Below are positions 16,524-25,001 of a stretch of DNA of 64,000 bases, in pieces. The position numbers were made by a program, and so were the translations under genes. The DNA is from Actinomycetota bacterium (GTDB lineage Bacteria > Actinomycetota > CADDZG01 > JAHWKV01 > JAOPZY01), in assembly GCA_035765775.1 (NCBI GenBank), contig DASTWV010000004.1:21936-85935 (forward strand), given 5' to 3'. Every line of letters starts with the position of its first letter. The stretch's first letter is position 1. The notes beneath the pieces are model-generated. The model did not search any database, had not been told where the DNA came from, and worked only from the letters and a program-made list of their open reading frames with translations.

Positions 16524-18338
16524 GTGACCTTCCTCGCCCCGGCTGCCGCCGCCTTCGGCGTCATCGTGCCGGCGATCGTCGCCCTGTACTTCCTCAAGGT
16601 CCGCCGGACCCCCGTCCCGGTCTCCAGCACGTTGCTGTGGCGTTCGATGATCAAGGATCGCCAGGCCAGCGTCCCCTGGCAGCGCCTGCGCATCTCGTGG
16701 CTGCTCATCCTGCAGATCCTGGCGGCCATCGCCCTGGTGCTGGCCCTCATGCGCCCCGCCCAGAGCGCGCCGGCTCCGTTGGCGGGCCACACCATCGTGC
16801 TCATCGACGCCTCGGCCACCATGCAGGCCACCGACGTCCACCCGAGCCGCTTCCAGGAGGCCAAGTCCCAGGCGGCCAAGCTGATCGGCGAGGTCAAGGC
16901 GGGCGACCGGATGACCTTGATGGTGCTCGACGGCAACCCGCGGGTGGTCGCCGACAGCGTCGGGAACCAGGGCCCCCTGCGCCATGCCCTCGACACCCTC
17001 CAGCCGGGCGACGGTCCTGCCGACCTGCAGGGTGCCCTGGCGCTGGCCGCCTCGGTGTCCGGGTCGGGTACGGACACCCAGCTGGTGGTGCTGTCCGACG
17101 GGATCACCGAGCCGGTGGTCGCCCCGGTGGCGCTCCCCTTCCAGGTCACCTTCCACGCCATCGGGGCCTCGGGTGAGGACCTCGCCATCACCGCGCTGTC
17201 GGCCCAGCCCGGCGACACCGGCCAGCAGGCCTTCGCCCATGTGCAGAACACTGGCCGCCAGCGCCGGTCGGCGACGGTCAACCTCAGCGTGGACGGGCGC
17301 CTGACCAACGCCCGCACCATCGCCCTGGACGGCGGGGCGGGCCAGGACCTCACCTTCCCACTGCCGCCGGGCGCCCAGCAACTCCACGCCACCCTCGACC
17401 CGGGCGACGCCTTCGCCCTGGACGACTCGGCCTGGGCCCTCGCCCGCCCGGCCCGCGGCTACCGGGTCCTGCTGGTGAGCAACGGCAACGTCTTCCTCCA
17501 GCAGGCCCTGAGCCTCGTGCCCGGGATCACGGTCACCTCCGTGAGCGCGACGGCCAGCGCCTACAGCGCCGAGCCCCCCGCCGACCTCTACGTCTTTGAC
17601 CAGTTCACCCCGCCCACCCTGCCCGCCGCGCCGGTGCTGCTGGTGGACCCGCCGAGCGGGGCGGCGGGGGCCATGGGCAACGCCTTCTCCCCGGGCCCGC
17701 TGGAGCCGGCCGGGCCGAACCCGCTCCTCACCGGCCTGACACTCAGCGACGTCCACGTCGCCGCCGCCCACGACCTGACGAAATCCGGCTTCGGCCAGCC
17801 CCTCATCACCTCGCCCGGGGGGCCGGTCGTGGAGCTGCGGCAGCCGCCGGCCGCACCGGCCCGGGGCGTGCTGATCGGGTTCGACCTGCACGAGTCCGAC
17901 CTGCCGCTGCGCACCGCCTTCCCGGTGCTCATCGACCGCCTGACCGGCTGGCTGCTCCCCCAGACCACGCAGGCCACCTACCACCCGGGCGATGAGGTCG
18001 GGATCGCCGAGACCGGCAGCGACCTCGGCGTCATCCGCCCCAACGGCCACCTCGACGCCCTGACCGCCGCCCAGCCGCTCGTCTTCGCCGACACCGGGAC
18101 GCCGGGCGTCTACACCGTCGTCCGGGTGAGCGGTGGGAGCCGTTCGACGCTGTCCCGCTTCGTGGTGAACGCTGTCCCGGCACCGATCGCCCCGGTCCCC
18201 CAGCTCACCCTCGCCCAGGGGGCGGGCGGGCCCCGGGCAGCCCGGCGCTCCCAGCGCACCGAGTGGTGGCCCTGGGCGGCGGCGGCCGCCCTGGTGCTCC
18301 TGACCGCCGAGTGGGCGGTGTTCCACCGTGGCCTCTAG
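16524..18338 (+). CDS. BatA-like membrane protein with VWA domain
   Basis: 604-aa protein. The N-terminal aerotolerance-type (BatA) segment has a first helix FLAPAAAAFGVIVPAIVALYFLKVRRTP and a second LRISWLLILQILAAIALVLALMRP. A VWA domain follows with the MIDAS sequence DASATM (about residues 90-270), then a long extracytoplasmic region and a C-terminal membrane helix (WPWAAAAALVLLTAEWAVF). It starts at a GTG without clear Shine-Dalgarno and ends 11 bases inside the next VWA gene. BatA-like proteins are membrane partners of MoxR/DUF58; a possible role in envelope stress or complex assembly is inferred. Confidence 0.82.
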   Translation: MTFLAPAAAAFGVIVPAIVALYFLKVRRTPVPVSSTLLWRSMIKDRQASVPWQRLRISWLLILQILAAIALVLALMRPAQSAPAPLAGHTIVLIDASATMQATDVHPSRFQEAKSQAAKLIGEVKAGDRMTLMVLDGNPRVVADSVGNQGPLRHALDTLQPGDGPADLQGALALAASVSGSGTDTQLVVLSDGITEPVVAPVALPFQVTFHAIGASGEDLAITALSAQPGDTGQQAFAHVQNTGRQRRSATVNLSVDGRLTNARTIALDGGAGQDLTFPLPPGAQQLHATLDPGDAFALDDSAWALARPARGYRVLLVSNGNVFLQQALSLVPGITVTSVSATASAYSAEPPADLYVFDQFTPPTLPAAPVLLVDPPSGAAGAMGNAFSPGPLEPAGPNPLLTGLTLSDVHVAAAHDLTKSGFGQPLITSPGGPVVELRQPPAAPARGVLIGFDLHESDLPLRTAFPVLIDRLTGWLLPQTTQATYHPGDEVGIAETGSDLGVIRPNGHLDALTAAQPLVFADTGTPGVYTVVRVSGGSRSTLSRFVVNAVPAPIAPVPQLTLAQGAGGPRAARRSQRTEWWPWAAAAALVLLTAEWAVFHRGL

Positions 18339-21099
18339 CCTCATCCAGCTCGCCCACCCGGCCCTCGGGGCCGTGGCGTTCCTGGCGCCGGTGGCGGCCG
18401 TGGCGATCTGGCTGGCGATGCCGCCCCCGCTCTCCCGGCGCCGGGGCCGGCTGTCACTCGGGATCCACCTGCTGGTGCTCCTCCTGCTCGCCGCCGCCAT
18501 CGGCGGACTGGCCTTCGCCCGGGCGCCGCACGCCCAGAGCCTGGTGGCCGTGGTGGACCGCAGCGCCAGCACCGCCGGCGGCGCCCAGCAGGAGACTGAG
18601 GCCGTCGCCGCCCTGCAGCGCACCCTGACGGGGGCCAACGAGCTGGGCGTCGTCACCACCGGCGAGCAGGCGCTGGTCGAGCAGCCCCCGGCCCCGGCGG
18701 GCGCGGCGCCGGCGTTCACCACCTTCCAGACCAGCCCGGACGCCGACTTCACCGATCTCGAAGCCGGGTTGCGCCTCGGCGCCTCGGTGATGCCGACCAC
18801 CACCCTGCAGCACATCGTGGTCGTCTCCGACGGGCAGCAGAACCTGGGCGACGCGGTCTCCGAAGCCCGGTCCCTGCGCTCCCAGGGGGTCCGGGTTGAC
18901 GTCCTCCCGGTCGCCGTGCCCACCGGTGCCGAAGCCCGGGTGGACTCGGTGCACGCCCCGTCCAGCCTCCCGGCCGGGGCATCGACCCAGGTCCAGGTGG
19001 TCATCGACTCCAACGTGACCCAGACCGCCGCCCTGTCGGTGTCGGTCGACCAGACCCAGGTCTACCAGGCGCCGGTCAGCCTGGGCGCCGGCCAGACCAC
19101 CGTGAACGTGCCGCTGCCGCCGGCGGTCTCGGGGTTCCACTCCATCACGGCCCAGATCTCGCCCCCGCAGGACACCTACGCCCAGAACAACGTGGGCGCC
19201 GCCCTCCTCCAGGTGACCGGTCCCGAGCGGGTGCTGGTGGTCGAGGGCGCCCCGGGGCAGGGGGCCAACGTCGCCAATGCCCTGAAGGCGGCTGCCCTCA
19301 ACCCCACCACGGTGCCGCCCGCCGCCGTGCCCGCCACCCTCGCCGGGCTGGCCGCCTACTCGGCGGTGGCCCTGGTGAACGTTCCCGCCTCGGCTCTGAG
19401 CGCGGCGCAGATGGGCACCCTGCAGGCGGGCGTGCGGGACCTGGGCACCGGCCTGGCCGCCTTCGGGGGCCAGGACTCCCTGGGGCCGGGCGGGTACGCC
19501 GGCACCCCGCTGGACTCGACCCTCCCGGTCTCGGCCCAGCTGCCCCAGCAGCTGAAGAAGCCACCGGTGGCGGTCGTGCTCTGCCTGGAGACGATGGAGG
19601 ACCCGCAGGCCGACGTCGTCGAGCGGGGGGCGGCGGTGGCCCTGGTCAACCAGCTCACCCCACAGGACTTCGTCGGGATCACCGACGGGGCGTCCGGGCT
19701 CGCCGTGCCCCTGCAGAGCGCGGCCAACAAGTCGGCAATCGACAACGCCATCCAGACCATGTCCTTTGGCGATCCCTCGACCTACTCGCCCTTCCTGAAC
19801 GAGGCGGCCAAGGCCCTGAGCGCCAACCCCGGAACCAACCTGAACGCCAACAAGTTCATCGTGTTGGTGGGCGACGGCGACGCCTCGGACGACTACAACG
19901 GCGAGGGCAAGGCGCTGGCCGCCCAGGGCATCAGCGCCTCGGCCGTGGGCATCAATGTCCACTCCCAGTCGACGTTCATGACCAACATGCAGGCCTTCGC
20001 CACCGGGGGCGGCGGCGACTTCTTCGAGTCCGACAACCCTTCCCAGCTCCCCCAGCTCCTGCTCCAGGAATCGCAGAAGTCCCTGAAGCCGTGGGTGGTG
20101 CAGGGCAGCTTCACCCCGGCCCTCCACACTGCGAGCCCTGCCCTGGGCGGGGTGAACCCGTCGACTCTGCCCCCGATCGACGCCTACGTGGCCGAGACCA
20201 CCAAGCCGGCCGCCCAGGACGTGCTCACCTCGCCGGCCGGCGACCCCGTGCTGGCCACCTGGCAGTACGGCCTCGGCCGGGCGGCCACCTGGACCAGCGA
20301 CACCGACGGGCTGTGGACCAGGGCGCTCCTGGCGTCGCCGCAGTCGGGGACCCTGCTGGCCAACATCGTGGCCTGGACGCTGCCCACCCCCAGCGACTCG
20401 GCCCTCAACCTCCAGACCAGCGTCCAGGGCAACCAGGGCGCGATCACGGCCCAGCTGGCCACCTCGACCGCGCTGCCGGCCGGCGCCCAGGTGGTGGCCA
20501 CGGTCGCCGGCCCCGACCTCTCCGGCGTGCAGGTCCCCCTCACCGCCACCGGCCCGGGCACCTACGTCGGGAATTTCCCCGCCGGCCAGACCGGCAGCTA
20601 CCTGGTGCACGTCTCGGCGTCGTCCGGGGGCACCGTCCTGCACAGCACCCTGGGCGGGGTGGCGATTGCCTACTCCCCCGAGTACCAGTTCCTCGGCACC
20701 AACGCCGCCTTCCTGCGCCAGCTGGCCACGGCGGGGGGCGGGACGGTGCTGCCCAGTGCCGCTGCCGCCTACCGGGTGCGCCTCCCCCGGCTGTCGGTCA
20801 GCGAGGCGCTCACCGCCTGGCTGCTCGCCCTGGCAGCCCTCCTGGTCCCGATCGACATCGCCGCCCGGCGCCTGGTGGTCTCCCGGGCCGACACGAAGGT
20901 GTGGGCCGAGGCCGTCCGCCCCCCCGCCGCCCCGGCCGAGGTGGAGCCGACCCTGCTGCGCCTGCGGGGACGGCTGGACCGCCGGGCGGGTGGAGCCGAG
21001 AAGGCGAAGCCGGAGCCAGCCACGCCCTCAGCGCAGCCGGCCGAGGAACCGGAAGACCTGGCCGCCCGCCTGCTGGCCAAGCGGAAGAAACAGCCCTAA
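18328..21099 (+). CDS. Large VWA-domain membrane protein, BatA/B-like
   Basis: 923-aa protein with two N-terminal membrane helices (about 10-30 and 46-66). A first VWA-like domain follows with MIDAS sequence DRSAST. A second VWA-like region begins VAVVLCLETMEDPQADV and appears to lack the DxSxS motif; it contains ANKFIVLVGDGDASDDYNGEG. A beta-rich domain, a last membrane helix (LTAWLLALAALLVPIDIAARRLVV, about 830-852) and a charged cytoplasmic tail complete it. It resembles glutamine amidotransferase-like VWA proteins in MoxR clusters. It overlaps the previous gene by 11 bases and ends the eight-gene block before a hairpin. Confidence 0.8.
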   Translation: MASSLIQLAHPALGAVAFLAPVAAVAIWLAMPPPLSRRRGRLSLGIHLLVLLLLAAAIGGLAFARAPHAQSLVAVVDRSASTAGGAQQETEAVAALQRTLTGANELGVVTTGEQALVEQPPAPAGAAPAFTTFQTSPDADFTDLEAGLRLGASVMPTTTLQHIVVVSDGQQNLGDAVSEARSLRSQGVRVDVLPVAVPTGAEARVDSVHAPSSLPAGASTQVQVVIDSNVTQTAALSVSVDQTQVYQAPVSLGAGQTTVNVPLPPAVSGFHSITAQISPPQDTYAQNNVGAALLQVTGPERVLVVEGAPGQGANVANALKAAALNPTTVPPAAVPATLAGLAAYSAVALVNVPASALSAAQMGTLQAGVRDLGTGLAAFGGQDSLGPGGYAGTPLDSTLPVSAQLPQQLKKPPVAVVLCLETMEDPQADVVERGAAVALVNQLTPQDFVGITDGASGLAVPLQSAANKSAIDNAIQTMSFGDPSTYSPFLNEAAKALSANPGTNLNANKFIVLVGDGDASDDYNGEGKALAAQGISASAVGINVHSQSTFMTNMQAFATGGGGDFFESDNPSQLPQLLLQESQKSLKPWVVQGSFTPALHTASPALGGVNPSTLPPIDAYVAETTKPAAQDVLTSPAGDPVLATWQYGLGRAATWTSDTDGLWTRALLASPQSGTLLANIVAWTLPTPSDSALNLQTSVQGNQGAITAQLATSTALPAGAQVVATVAGPDLSGVQVPLTATGPGTYVGNFPAGQTGSYLVHVSASSGGTVLHSTLGGVAIAYSPEYQFLGTNAAFLRQLATAGGGTVLPSAAAAYRVRLPRLSVSEALTAWLLALAALLVPIDIAARRLVVSRADTKVWAEAVRPPAAPAEVEPTLLRLRGRLDRRAGGAEKAKPEPATPSAQPAEEPEDLAARLLAKRKKQP

Positions 21100-21124
21100 C
21101 CGCTCGGGCGCAGGGCCGAGTTGG

Positions 21125-21159
21125 TGGCGCGATGTCTCCACTGTGGATACATCGCGCCA
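21125..21159. terminator. Bidirectional hairpin between convergent genes
   Basis: Perfect 11-base inverted repeat TGGCGCGATGT / ACATCGCGCCA with a 13-base loop, in the 101-base gap between the convergent VWA and CopZ-like genes. There is no T-run, as is common in high-GC actinobacteria. It could serve both strands. Confidence 0.6.
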
Positions 21160-21200
21160 GCTTTCGCCCTCAGCCGGGTCCCCAGGTGTGTGTAGCCCGG

Positions 21201-21422
21201 CTAGCCCGCGGCAACCCCCGCCACCTCGTAGCCCTCGCCCTGGATGGCGGTGACGATCGAGTCGTGGCCCACCGCAGCGGCGTCGTAGGCGATGGTGACG
21301 TCCTTGCGGTCGAGGTCGACCTTCACACTGCTCACCCCGGCCAGGGCCCCCACGGCGCCCTCAATTGCAGAAACGCAGTGATGGCAGGTGACTTCGGGTA
21401 CGGAGAGCACTTCCTGAACCAT
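21201..21422 (-). CDS. copZ: Heavy-metal-associated (CopZ-like) copper chaperone
   Basis: 73-aa HMA domain protein with the metal-binding motif VTCHHC (Cys 13 and 16), then the beta-alpha-beta pattern VKVDLDRKDVTIAYD...IVTAIQGEGYEV. CopZ proteins carry Cu(I) to P-type ATPases. ATG 21422 is chosen because a perfect AGGAGGA lies 8 bases upstream; a longer frame exists but adds a leader without homology. No P1B-ATPase or CsoR/CueR regulator is in the window, so the partner is unknown, and other soft metals are possible. Confidence 0.9.
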   Translation of the reverse strand: MVQEVLSVPEVTCHHCVSAIEGAVGALAGVSSVKVDLDRKDVTIAYDAAAVGHDSIVTAIQGEGYEVAGVAAG

Positions 21423-21549
21423 GGCCGCTTCCTCCTGAGGCGTCGTCAGCAGTCGTCGACCCATGCTACTGCCGGCCGCGCGGTAACAGACCCGGAGCAC
21501 CAGGCGCAGCAATGCTGACGGAACCCTCAGACTTAGCAGGCACCGATGC

Positions 21550-22287
21550 TCAGGACGCCAGCAGCAGGCTCACCAGGAAGTGTGCGCCGATCGCCGTCAG
21601 CACCGCCACGTAGAGCAGACCCGTCGCCGACTGCGTCGAGCGGGCCCACACCGTGGAGCGGACCATGAGGCCCAGGCCGGCGGTCCCCGCGATGAGCAGC
21701 ACCCAGGCCCACCAGTAGCTGGCGGCCGACATCTGCACCAGCCCGGGCAGCACCGCCCGCAGCAGCCGGCCCCGGGTGGCGACGCCCGCCACCACCACCG
21801 CCCCGATCGATGCCAGCATGATCCGGGTAGCCCCCTTCAGGGGCTCGAGGGGGAGGCGGGGCTGGGTGAGGTACCAGTGCCCCAGCACCATGGCGTGGGT
21901 AACGGCTCCCAGGAAGAAGGCGCCGCTCACCGACAGCACCACGCCGTCGCCGCAGCCACCGCAGCTCCGGGACCCGCCCTGCACGATGAGCCACACGCCC
22001 AGCCCGGAGGCCAGAGCCCCGGTCAGGATCTCCAGCGCCGGGCGCTGGGTGTACACCATGACCAGGAACAGGGCCATGAGCCCGGTGAGCACGAAGCCCT
22101 CCACCCGCAGCGTCCCCTTCAGGGCGAACGACAGGGCAGCGAGCAGGGGGACGATGCAGTAGGTGGCCGCCCGGTAGTGGCCGCGGTCGACCACCCGCCA
22201 GCCCAGCATGGTGATCCACATGAGGAGGAACGTCCCGGCGAGCGTCTCGACGCCGACGAGGATAAAGGCGCCAGCCGGGCCTTGCAC
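21550..22287 (-). CDS. Polytopic membrane protein of unknown function, 245 aa
   Basis: Seven to eight hydrophobic helices cover most of the protein. A central Cys-containing loop GGSRSCGGCGDGV separates helices 3 and 4, and GAVTHAMVLGHWYLTQPRLPLEPL follows helix 4. The His-rich HAMVLGHWY and the Cys pair could bind a metal or haem, but this is inference. I do not recognise a named family. It lies 17 bases downstream of the YkvA-like gene's stop region on the same strand, so the two may be co-transcribed. Confidence 0.7.
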   Translation of the reverse strand: MQGPAGAFILVGVETLAGTFLLMWITMLGWRVVDRGHYRAATYCIVPLLAALSFALKGTLRVEGFVLTGLMALFLVMVYTQRPALEILTGALASGLGVWLIVQGGSRSCGGCGDGVVLSVSGAFFLGAVTHAMVLGHWYLTQPRLPLEPLKGATRIMLASIGAVVVAGVATRGRLLRAVLPGLVQMSAASYWWAWVLLIAGTAGLGLMVRSTVWARSTQSATGLLYVAVLTAIGAHFLVSLLLAS

Positions 22288-22304
22288 TTCGGGGTGGGAG
22301 GGGG

Positions 22305-22679
22305 TTAGCCGGCGCTGCCGATGAGGCGCTGCACCCGGCCCGGGGCGAGCGCGCTGCCCCGGCGGGCCAGCTTGCGCAGCGTCCGCAGCACCTCGGGGTC
22401 GCCATCCCAGTGGTCCCGCAGCACCTGGTCGCTCGCCCCGTTCAGCAGGACGTCCAGGGCCACCACCGGCATGATCACGTCGTTGATCCGGCGCAGCCCC
22501 AGCAGCCGGCGGGGCACCATGCCGATGGGGTCCAGCAGGTAGGCGGTGATGCCGCCGACGATGAGCTTGTTGGCCTTCGGCACCCGGGGGTCCATCATCA
22601 GGGCGACCACCAGCTTGCCGATCGCCGGGACGGCCAGGCCCCAGCGCTTGAGCTCCCGCAGCAACAGGTCGGCGTTCAC
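22305..22679 (-). CDS. YkvA-like DUF1232 protein
   Basis: 124-aa protein starting at a GTG 10 bases after the ROK kinase stop. The central segment KLVVALMMDPRVPKANKLIVGGITAYLLDPIGMVP...INDVIMPVVALDVLL has the P-x-D-x-I-P-like DUF1232 pattern, with 'DPIGMVP' in place of the common 'SPIDLIP'. Two amphipathic or membrane-associated helices are likely. The function of the family is unknown. A longer frame upstream belongs to overlap with the kinase gene. Confidence 0.75.
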   Translation of the reverse strand: MNADLLLRELKRWGLAVPAIGKLVVALMMDPRVPKANKLIVGGITAYLLDPIGMVPRRLLGLRRINDVIMPVVALDVLLNGASDQVLRDHWDGDPEVLRTLRKLARRGSALAPGRVQRLIGSAG

Positions 22680-22689
22680 AGAGCCCAGC

Positions 22690-23631
22690 CTACCGGTTGT
22701 GGGCGGCGTGTTCGCGGGCGAGGGCCGCCGCCCCGAGCGCACCGGCGTCGTTGCCCAGGGCGGCGGCCACGATCCGGGGGGGCGGCCGCCGGTCCCCGAC
22801 CCGCTGCCCCAGCTCCTGGCGGGCCGGCTCCAAGAGGAACCACCCGGCCCCGGCGGCGCCGCCGCCGACGACGACCAGGGCGGGGTCGAAGACGTTGACC
22901 AGGCTGGCGAGGCCGGTGCCCAGCCAGCGGCCCGCCCGCTCGAGGATGCCGGCGGCGTACTCATCGCCCGCATGCGCCGCCTCCGCCACCAGGGCCCCGG
23001 TGATGCGCTGCGGCTGGTCGCCCGCCAGCTCGAGCACGATGGAGTCCCCGGCCGAGCCGATGCCCTCCCGGGCCATCCGCCCGATAGCCGTCCCCGAGGC
23101 CAGCGCCTCGAGGCACCCGCGCTGGCCGCAGCCGCACATCGGGCCGCCCTCGACGAGGGTGATGTGGCCGAACTCGCCGGCGTACCCCCGATCGCCCTGC
23201 AGGAGGCGACCGTCCACAATCGCCCCGCCCCCGATGCCGGTCCCGACCGTCAGCAAGATCATGTCGGCCACCCCGCGGCCCGCCCCGTGCTGGTGCTCCG
23301 CCCAGGTGGCGGCGGTGGCGTCGTTGACCACGACCGACGGGAGGCCGAAGCGGCCCCGGATCGCCGCCCCGAGGTCCGGGTCCTCGAAGGCGAGGTTGGG
23401 CGAGAACATCGCCCGCCCTGACGGCCGCTCCACCATCGCCGCCGCGGCCACCCCCACCGCCGAGGGGCGCTCGTCCGAGGCGTCCAGCAGGGCAGCCAGC
23501 GTCCGCAGGGTGGATCGGGTGGCGGCGTCGGGCTCGGTCGGGCGCGTGGCCCGGGCGCGGATCTCCCCGGCCTCGTCGACCAGGGCGGCGAACACCTTGG
23601 TACCCCCGAGGTCGACCCCTGCGGTCAGCAT
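22690..23631 (-). CDS. glcK: ROK-family glucokinase
   Basis: 313-aa sugar kinase. The N-terminal phosphate loop is GVDLGGTKVFAAL, the catalytic Asp region is VVNDATAATWAEH, GTGIGGGAIVDG and GYAGEFGHITL follow, and the zinc motif CGCGQRGCLEALASG has all four ligands. The last third contains NVFDPALVVVGGG. Actinobacterial relatives phosphorylate glucose with ATP. Polyphosphate use cannot be judged here. It lies between the SRPBCC and YkvA-like genes on the same strand with short spacers, so an operon is likely. Confidence 0.9.
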   Translation of the reverse strand: MLTAGVDLGGTKVFAALVDEAGEIRARATRPTEPDAATRSTLRTLAALLDASDERPSAVGVAAAAMVERPSGRAMFSPNLAFEDPDLGAAIRGRFGLPSVVVNDATAATWAEHQHGAGRGVADMILLTVGTGIGGGAIVDGRLLQGDRGYAGEFGHITLVEGGPMCGCGQRGCLEALASGTAIGRMAREGIGSAGDSIVLELAGDQPQRITGALVAEAAHAGDEYAAGILERAGRWLGTGLASLVNVFDPALVVVGGGAAGAGWFLLEPARQELGQRVGDRRPPPRIVAAALGNDAGALGAAALAREHAAHNR

Positions 23632-23650
23632 CGGGCCGGGGGCGGCGCCC

Positions 23651-24088
23651 CTACTCGCCGGACTCGCAGCGCTTCTTCAGGCCCCCGAGCGCCCGGGAGA
23701 CGATCATCTTCACTGCCTGCCGGCGGATGAACGACGGGACCGGGAAGCCCGGGTCGATCTCGAAGTTGTAGGTCACCGTCGTGGTGTCGCCGGTCTGGGA
23801 GAGGGCGTAGGAGCCCTTGATGAGCTTCACATCGCCCCCTTCCTCGTTGACCCAGGCGACGCCGTCGGGCGGGTAGGTGTAGTCGAGGGTGTACTTCACC
23901 GTCTTGATCTTGGCATCGAGCACGAAGGCGGCCCGGGACGGACGGCCCTCGCCATCCCGGTCCAGGATGCTGGCCTCCTTGAACTCCTCGTTCCACTTCG
24001 GGTAGGCCTCGAGATCGGTGACCACCTGCAGGATGCGGGTCGGGGTGGCCTTGATGTCGATTGTCTCGCTTCCGGACTCTGCTGCCAT
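23651..24088 (-). CDS. SRPBCC (polyketide cyclase/START-like) protein
   Basis: 145-aa protein with the SRPBCC pattern: an N-terminal strand SETIDIKATPTRILQVVTDLEAYPKWNEEFKEA (split by helix), then VKYTLDYTYPP, VKLIKGSYALSQTGDTTTVTYNFEIDPGFPVP and a long C-terminal helix. Such proteins have a hydrophobic ligand cavity. A GAAAGGC Shine-Dalgarno precedes the ATG. Co-location with a ROK kinase and metallophosphoesterase gives no clear ligand; many actinobacteria have similar stand-alone genes. Confidence 0.85.
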   Translation of the reverse strand: MAAESGSETIDIKATPTRILQVVTDLEAYPKWNEEFKEASILDRDGEGRPSRAAFVLDAKIKTVKYTLDYTYPPDGVAWVNEEGGDVKLIKGSYALSQTGDTTTVTYNFEIDPGFPVPSFIRRQAVKMIVSRALGGLKKRCESGE

Positions 24089-24166
24089 CGCACAGTGCCT
24101 TTCGTGAACGGTCCCCCCTACGAAGTGGTACCCGGCGCCGGGGGATCGGCTGATTCTAGAGCGCCT

Positions 24167-24931
24167 TTACAGAGAAAGACGAAGCGCGCGGTGGGTCTTC
24201 CTGAAGTACCCGGCATTGACGAGGTGCGTCCTCCCGACATGCGTCGAGGAGAGCAGCGGCTGGTGGATGTGGCCGAAGAAGACCCGCTGGGGCTGGACCT
24301 CACGCACGTAGGCCAGCAGCCCGGCCGACCCCCGCTCCCGCCGGCGGGCGATGGTGTCGTAGGTCAGCTCGGGCAGGTCGGGGGGGACGTGCGAGCAGAC
24401 GATGTCCACCTCGCCCAAGGCCGCCAGCTTGGCATCGAAATCTTCCTCGGAGACCTCACCCGCCACCCCCAGCGGCGTGGGCAGCCCACCCCCGGCGAAG
24501 CCGACCCGCAGCCCCTCGATCTCGACCACCTTCCCGTCGACAAACTCGGCGCACGAGCCGAGTTCTTCAGCGGCGATGGCCGGTGAGTCTACGTTGCCCA
24601 GGATGAGCAGCGTGCGGGCGGGCAGGACCTGGGCGACCCGCCGGTAGCCCTCCCGGATCCGGCCCTGGAAGGCGGCCGTGACCTCTTCCTCCCGGCCCTC
24701 CCGCCGGCGGCGCATCACGGCCCGGGCCTCGTCGAAGCGGCGCTGCGCCCGGAGCTGGACCACCTCGGCCACCGCCTCGGCGCCGTAGACCTCGACGAGG
24801 ATGCCGTCCATTGCCCGGTAGTCGATGACATTGATCAGGTCGCCCAGCAGCAGCAGGGTGTCCCAGGGTCCCACCTCCCGGGCGAGGGCCTCGACGCCGG
24901 AGTGGAGATCGGACACCACCTTGACCGCCAT
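24167..24931 (-). CDS. Metallophosphoesterase
   Basis: 254-aa calcineurin-like phosphoesterase. Metal-binding motifs in order are VVSDLHSG (D-x-H), LLLGDLINVIDYR (GDxx), LILGNVDS (GN-D), VCSHVPPD and FFGHIHQP (GHxH). An inserted helical charged segment (about 60-105) separates motifs 2 and 3. ATG 24931 places the first Asp at residue 7, typical of the family. The substrate may be a phosphodiester or nucleotide; it is not identifiable. It is divergent from the HAD gene starting at 25002, so the 70-base gap should hold both promoters. Confidence 0.88.
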   Translation of the reverse strand: MAVKVVSDLHSGVEALAREVGPWDTLLLLGDLINVIDYRAMDGILVEVYGAEAVAEVVQLRAQRRFDEARAVMRRRREGREEEVTAAFQGRIREGYRRVAQVLPARTLLILGNVDSPAIAAEELGSCAEFVDGKVVEIEGLRVGFAGGGLPTPLGVAGEVSEEDFDAKLAALGEVDIVCSHVPPDLPELTYDTIARRRERGSAGLLAYVREVQPQRVFFGHIHQPLLSSTHVGRTHLVNAGYFRKTHRALRLSL

Positions 24932-25001
24932 CCCCGCAAGGTTAGCCGCCCGGCATGCAAATCCAGACATCGGTCGGGCGCGGCAGGAAGAATGAGGGGT
25001 C

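Noticed and set aside
21422..21512. Upstream extension of the CopZ-like frame to an ATG at 21512
   Set aside because: The extension has no HMA homology, and a strong AGGAGGA lies just before ATG 21422.
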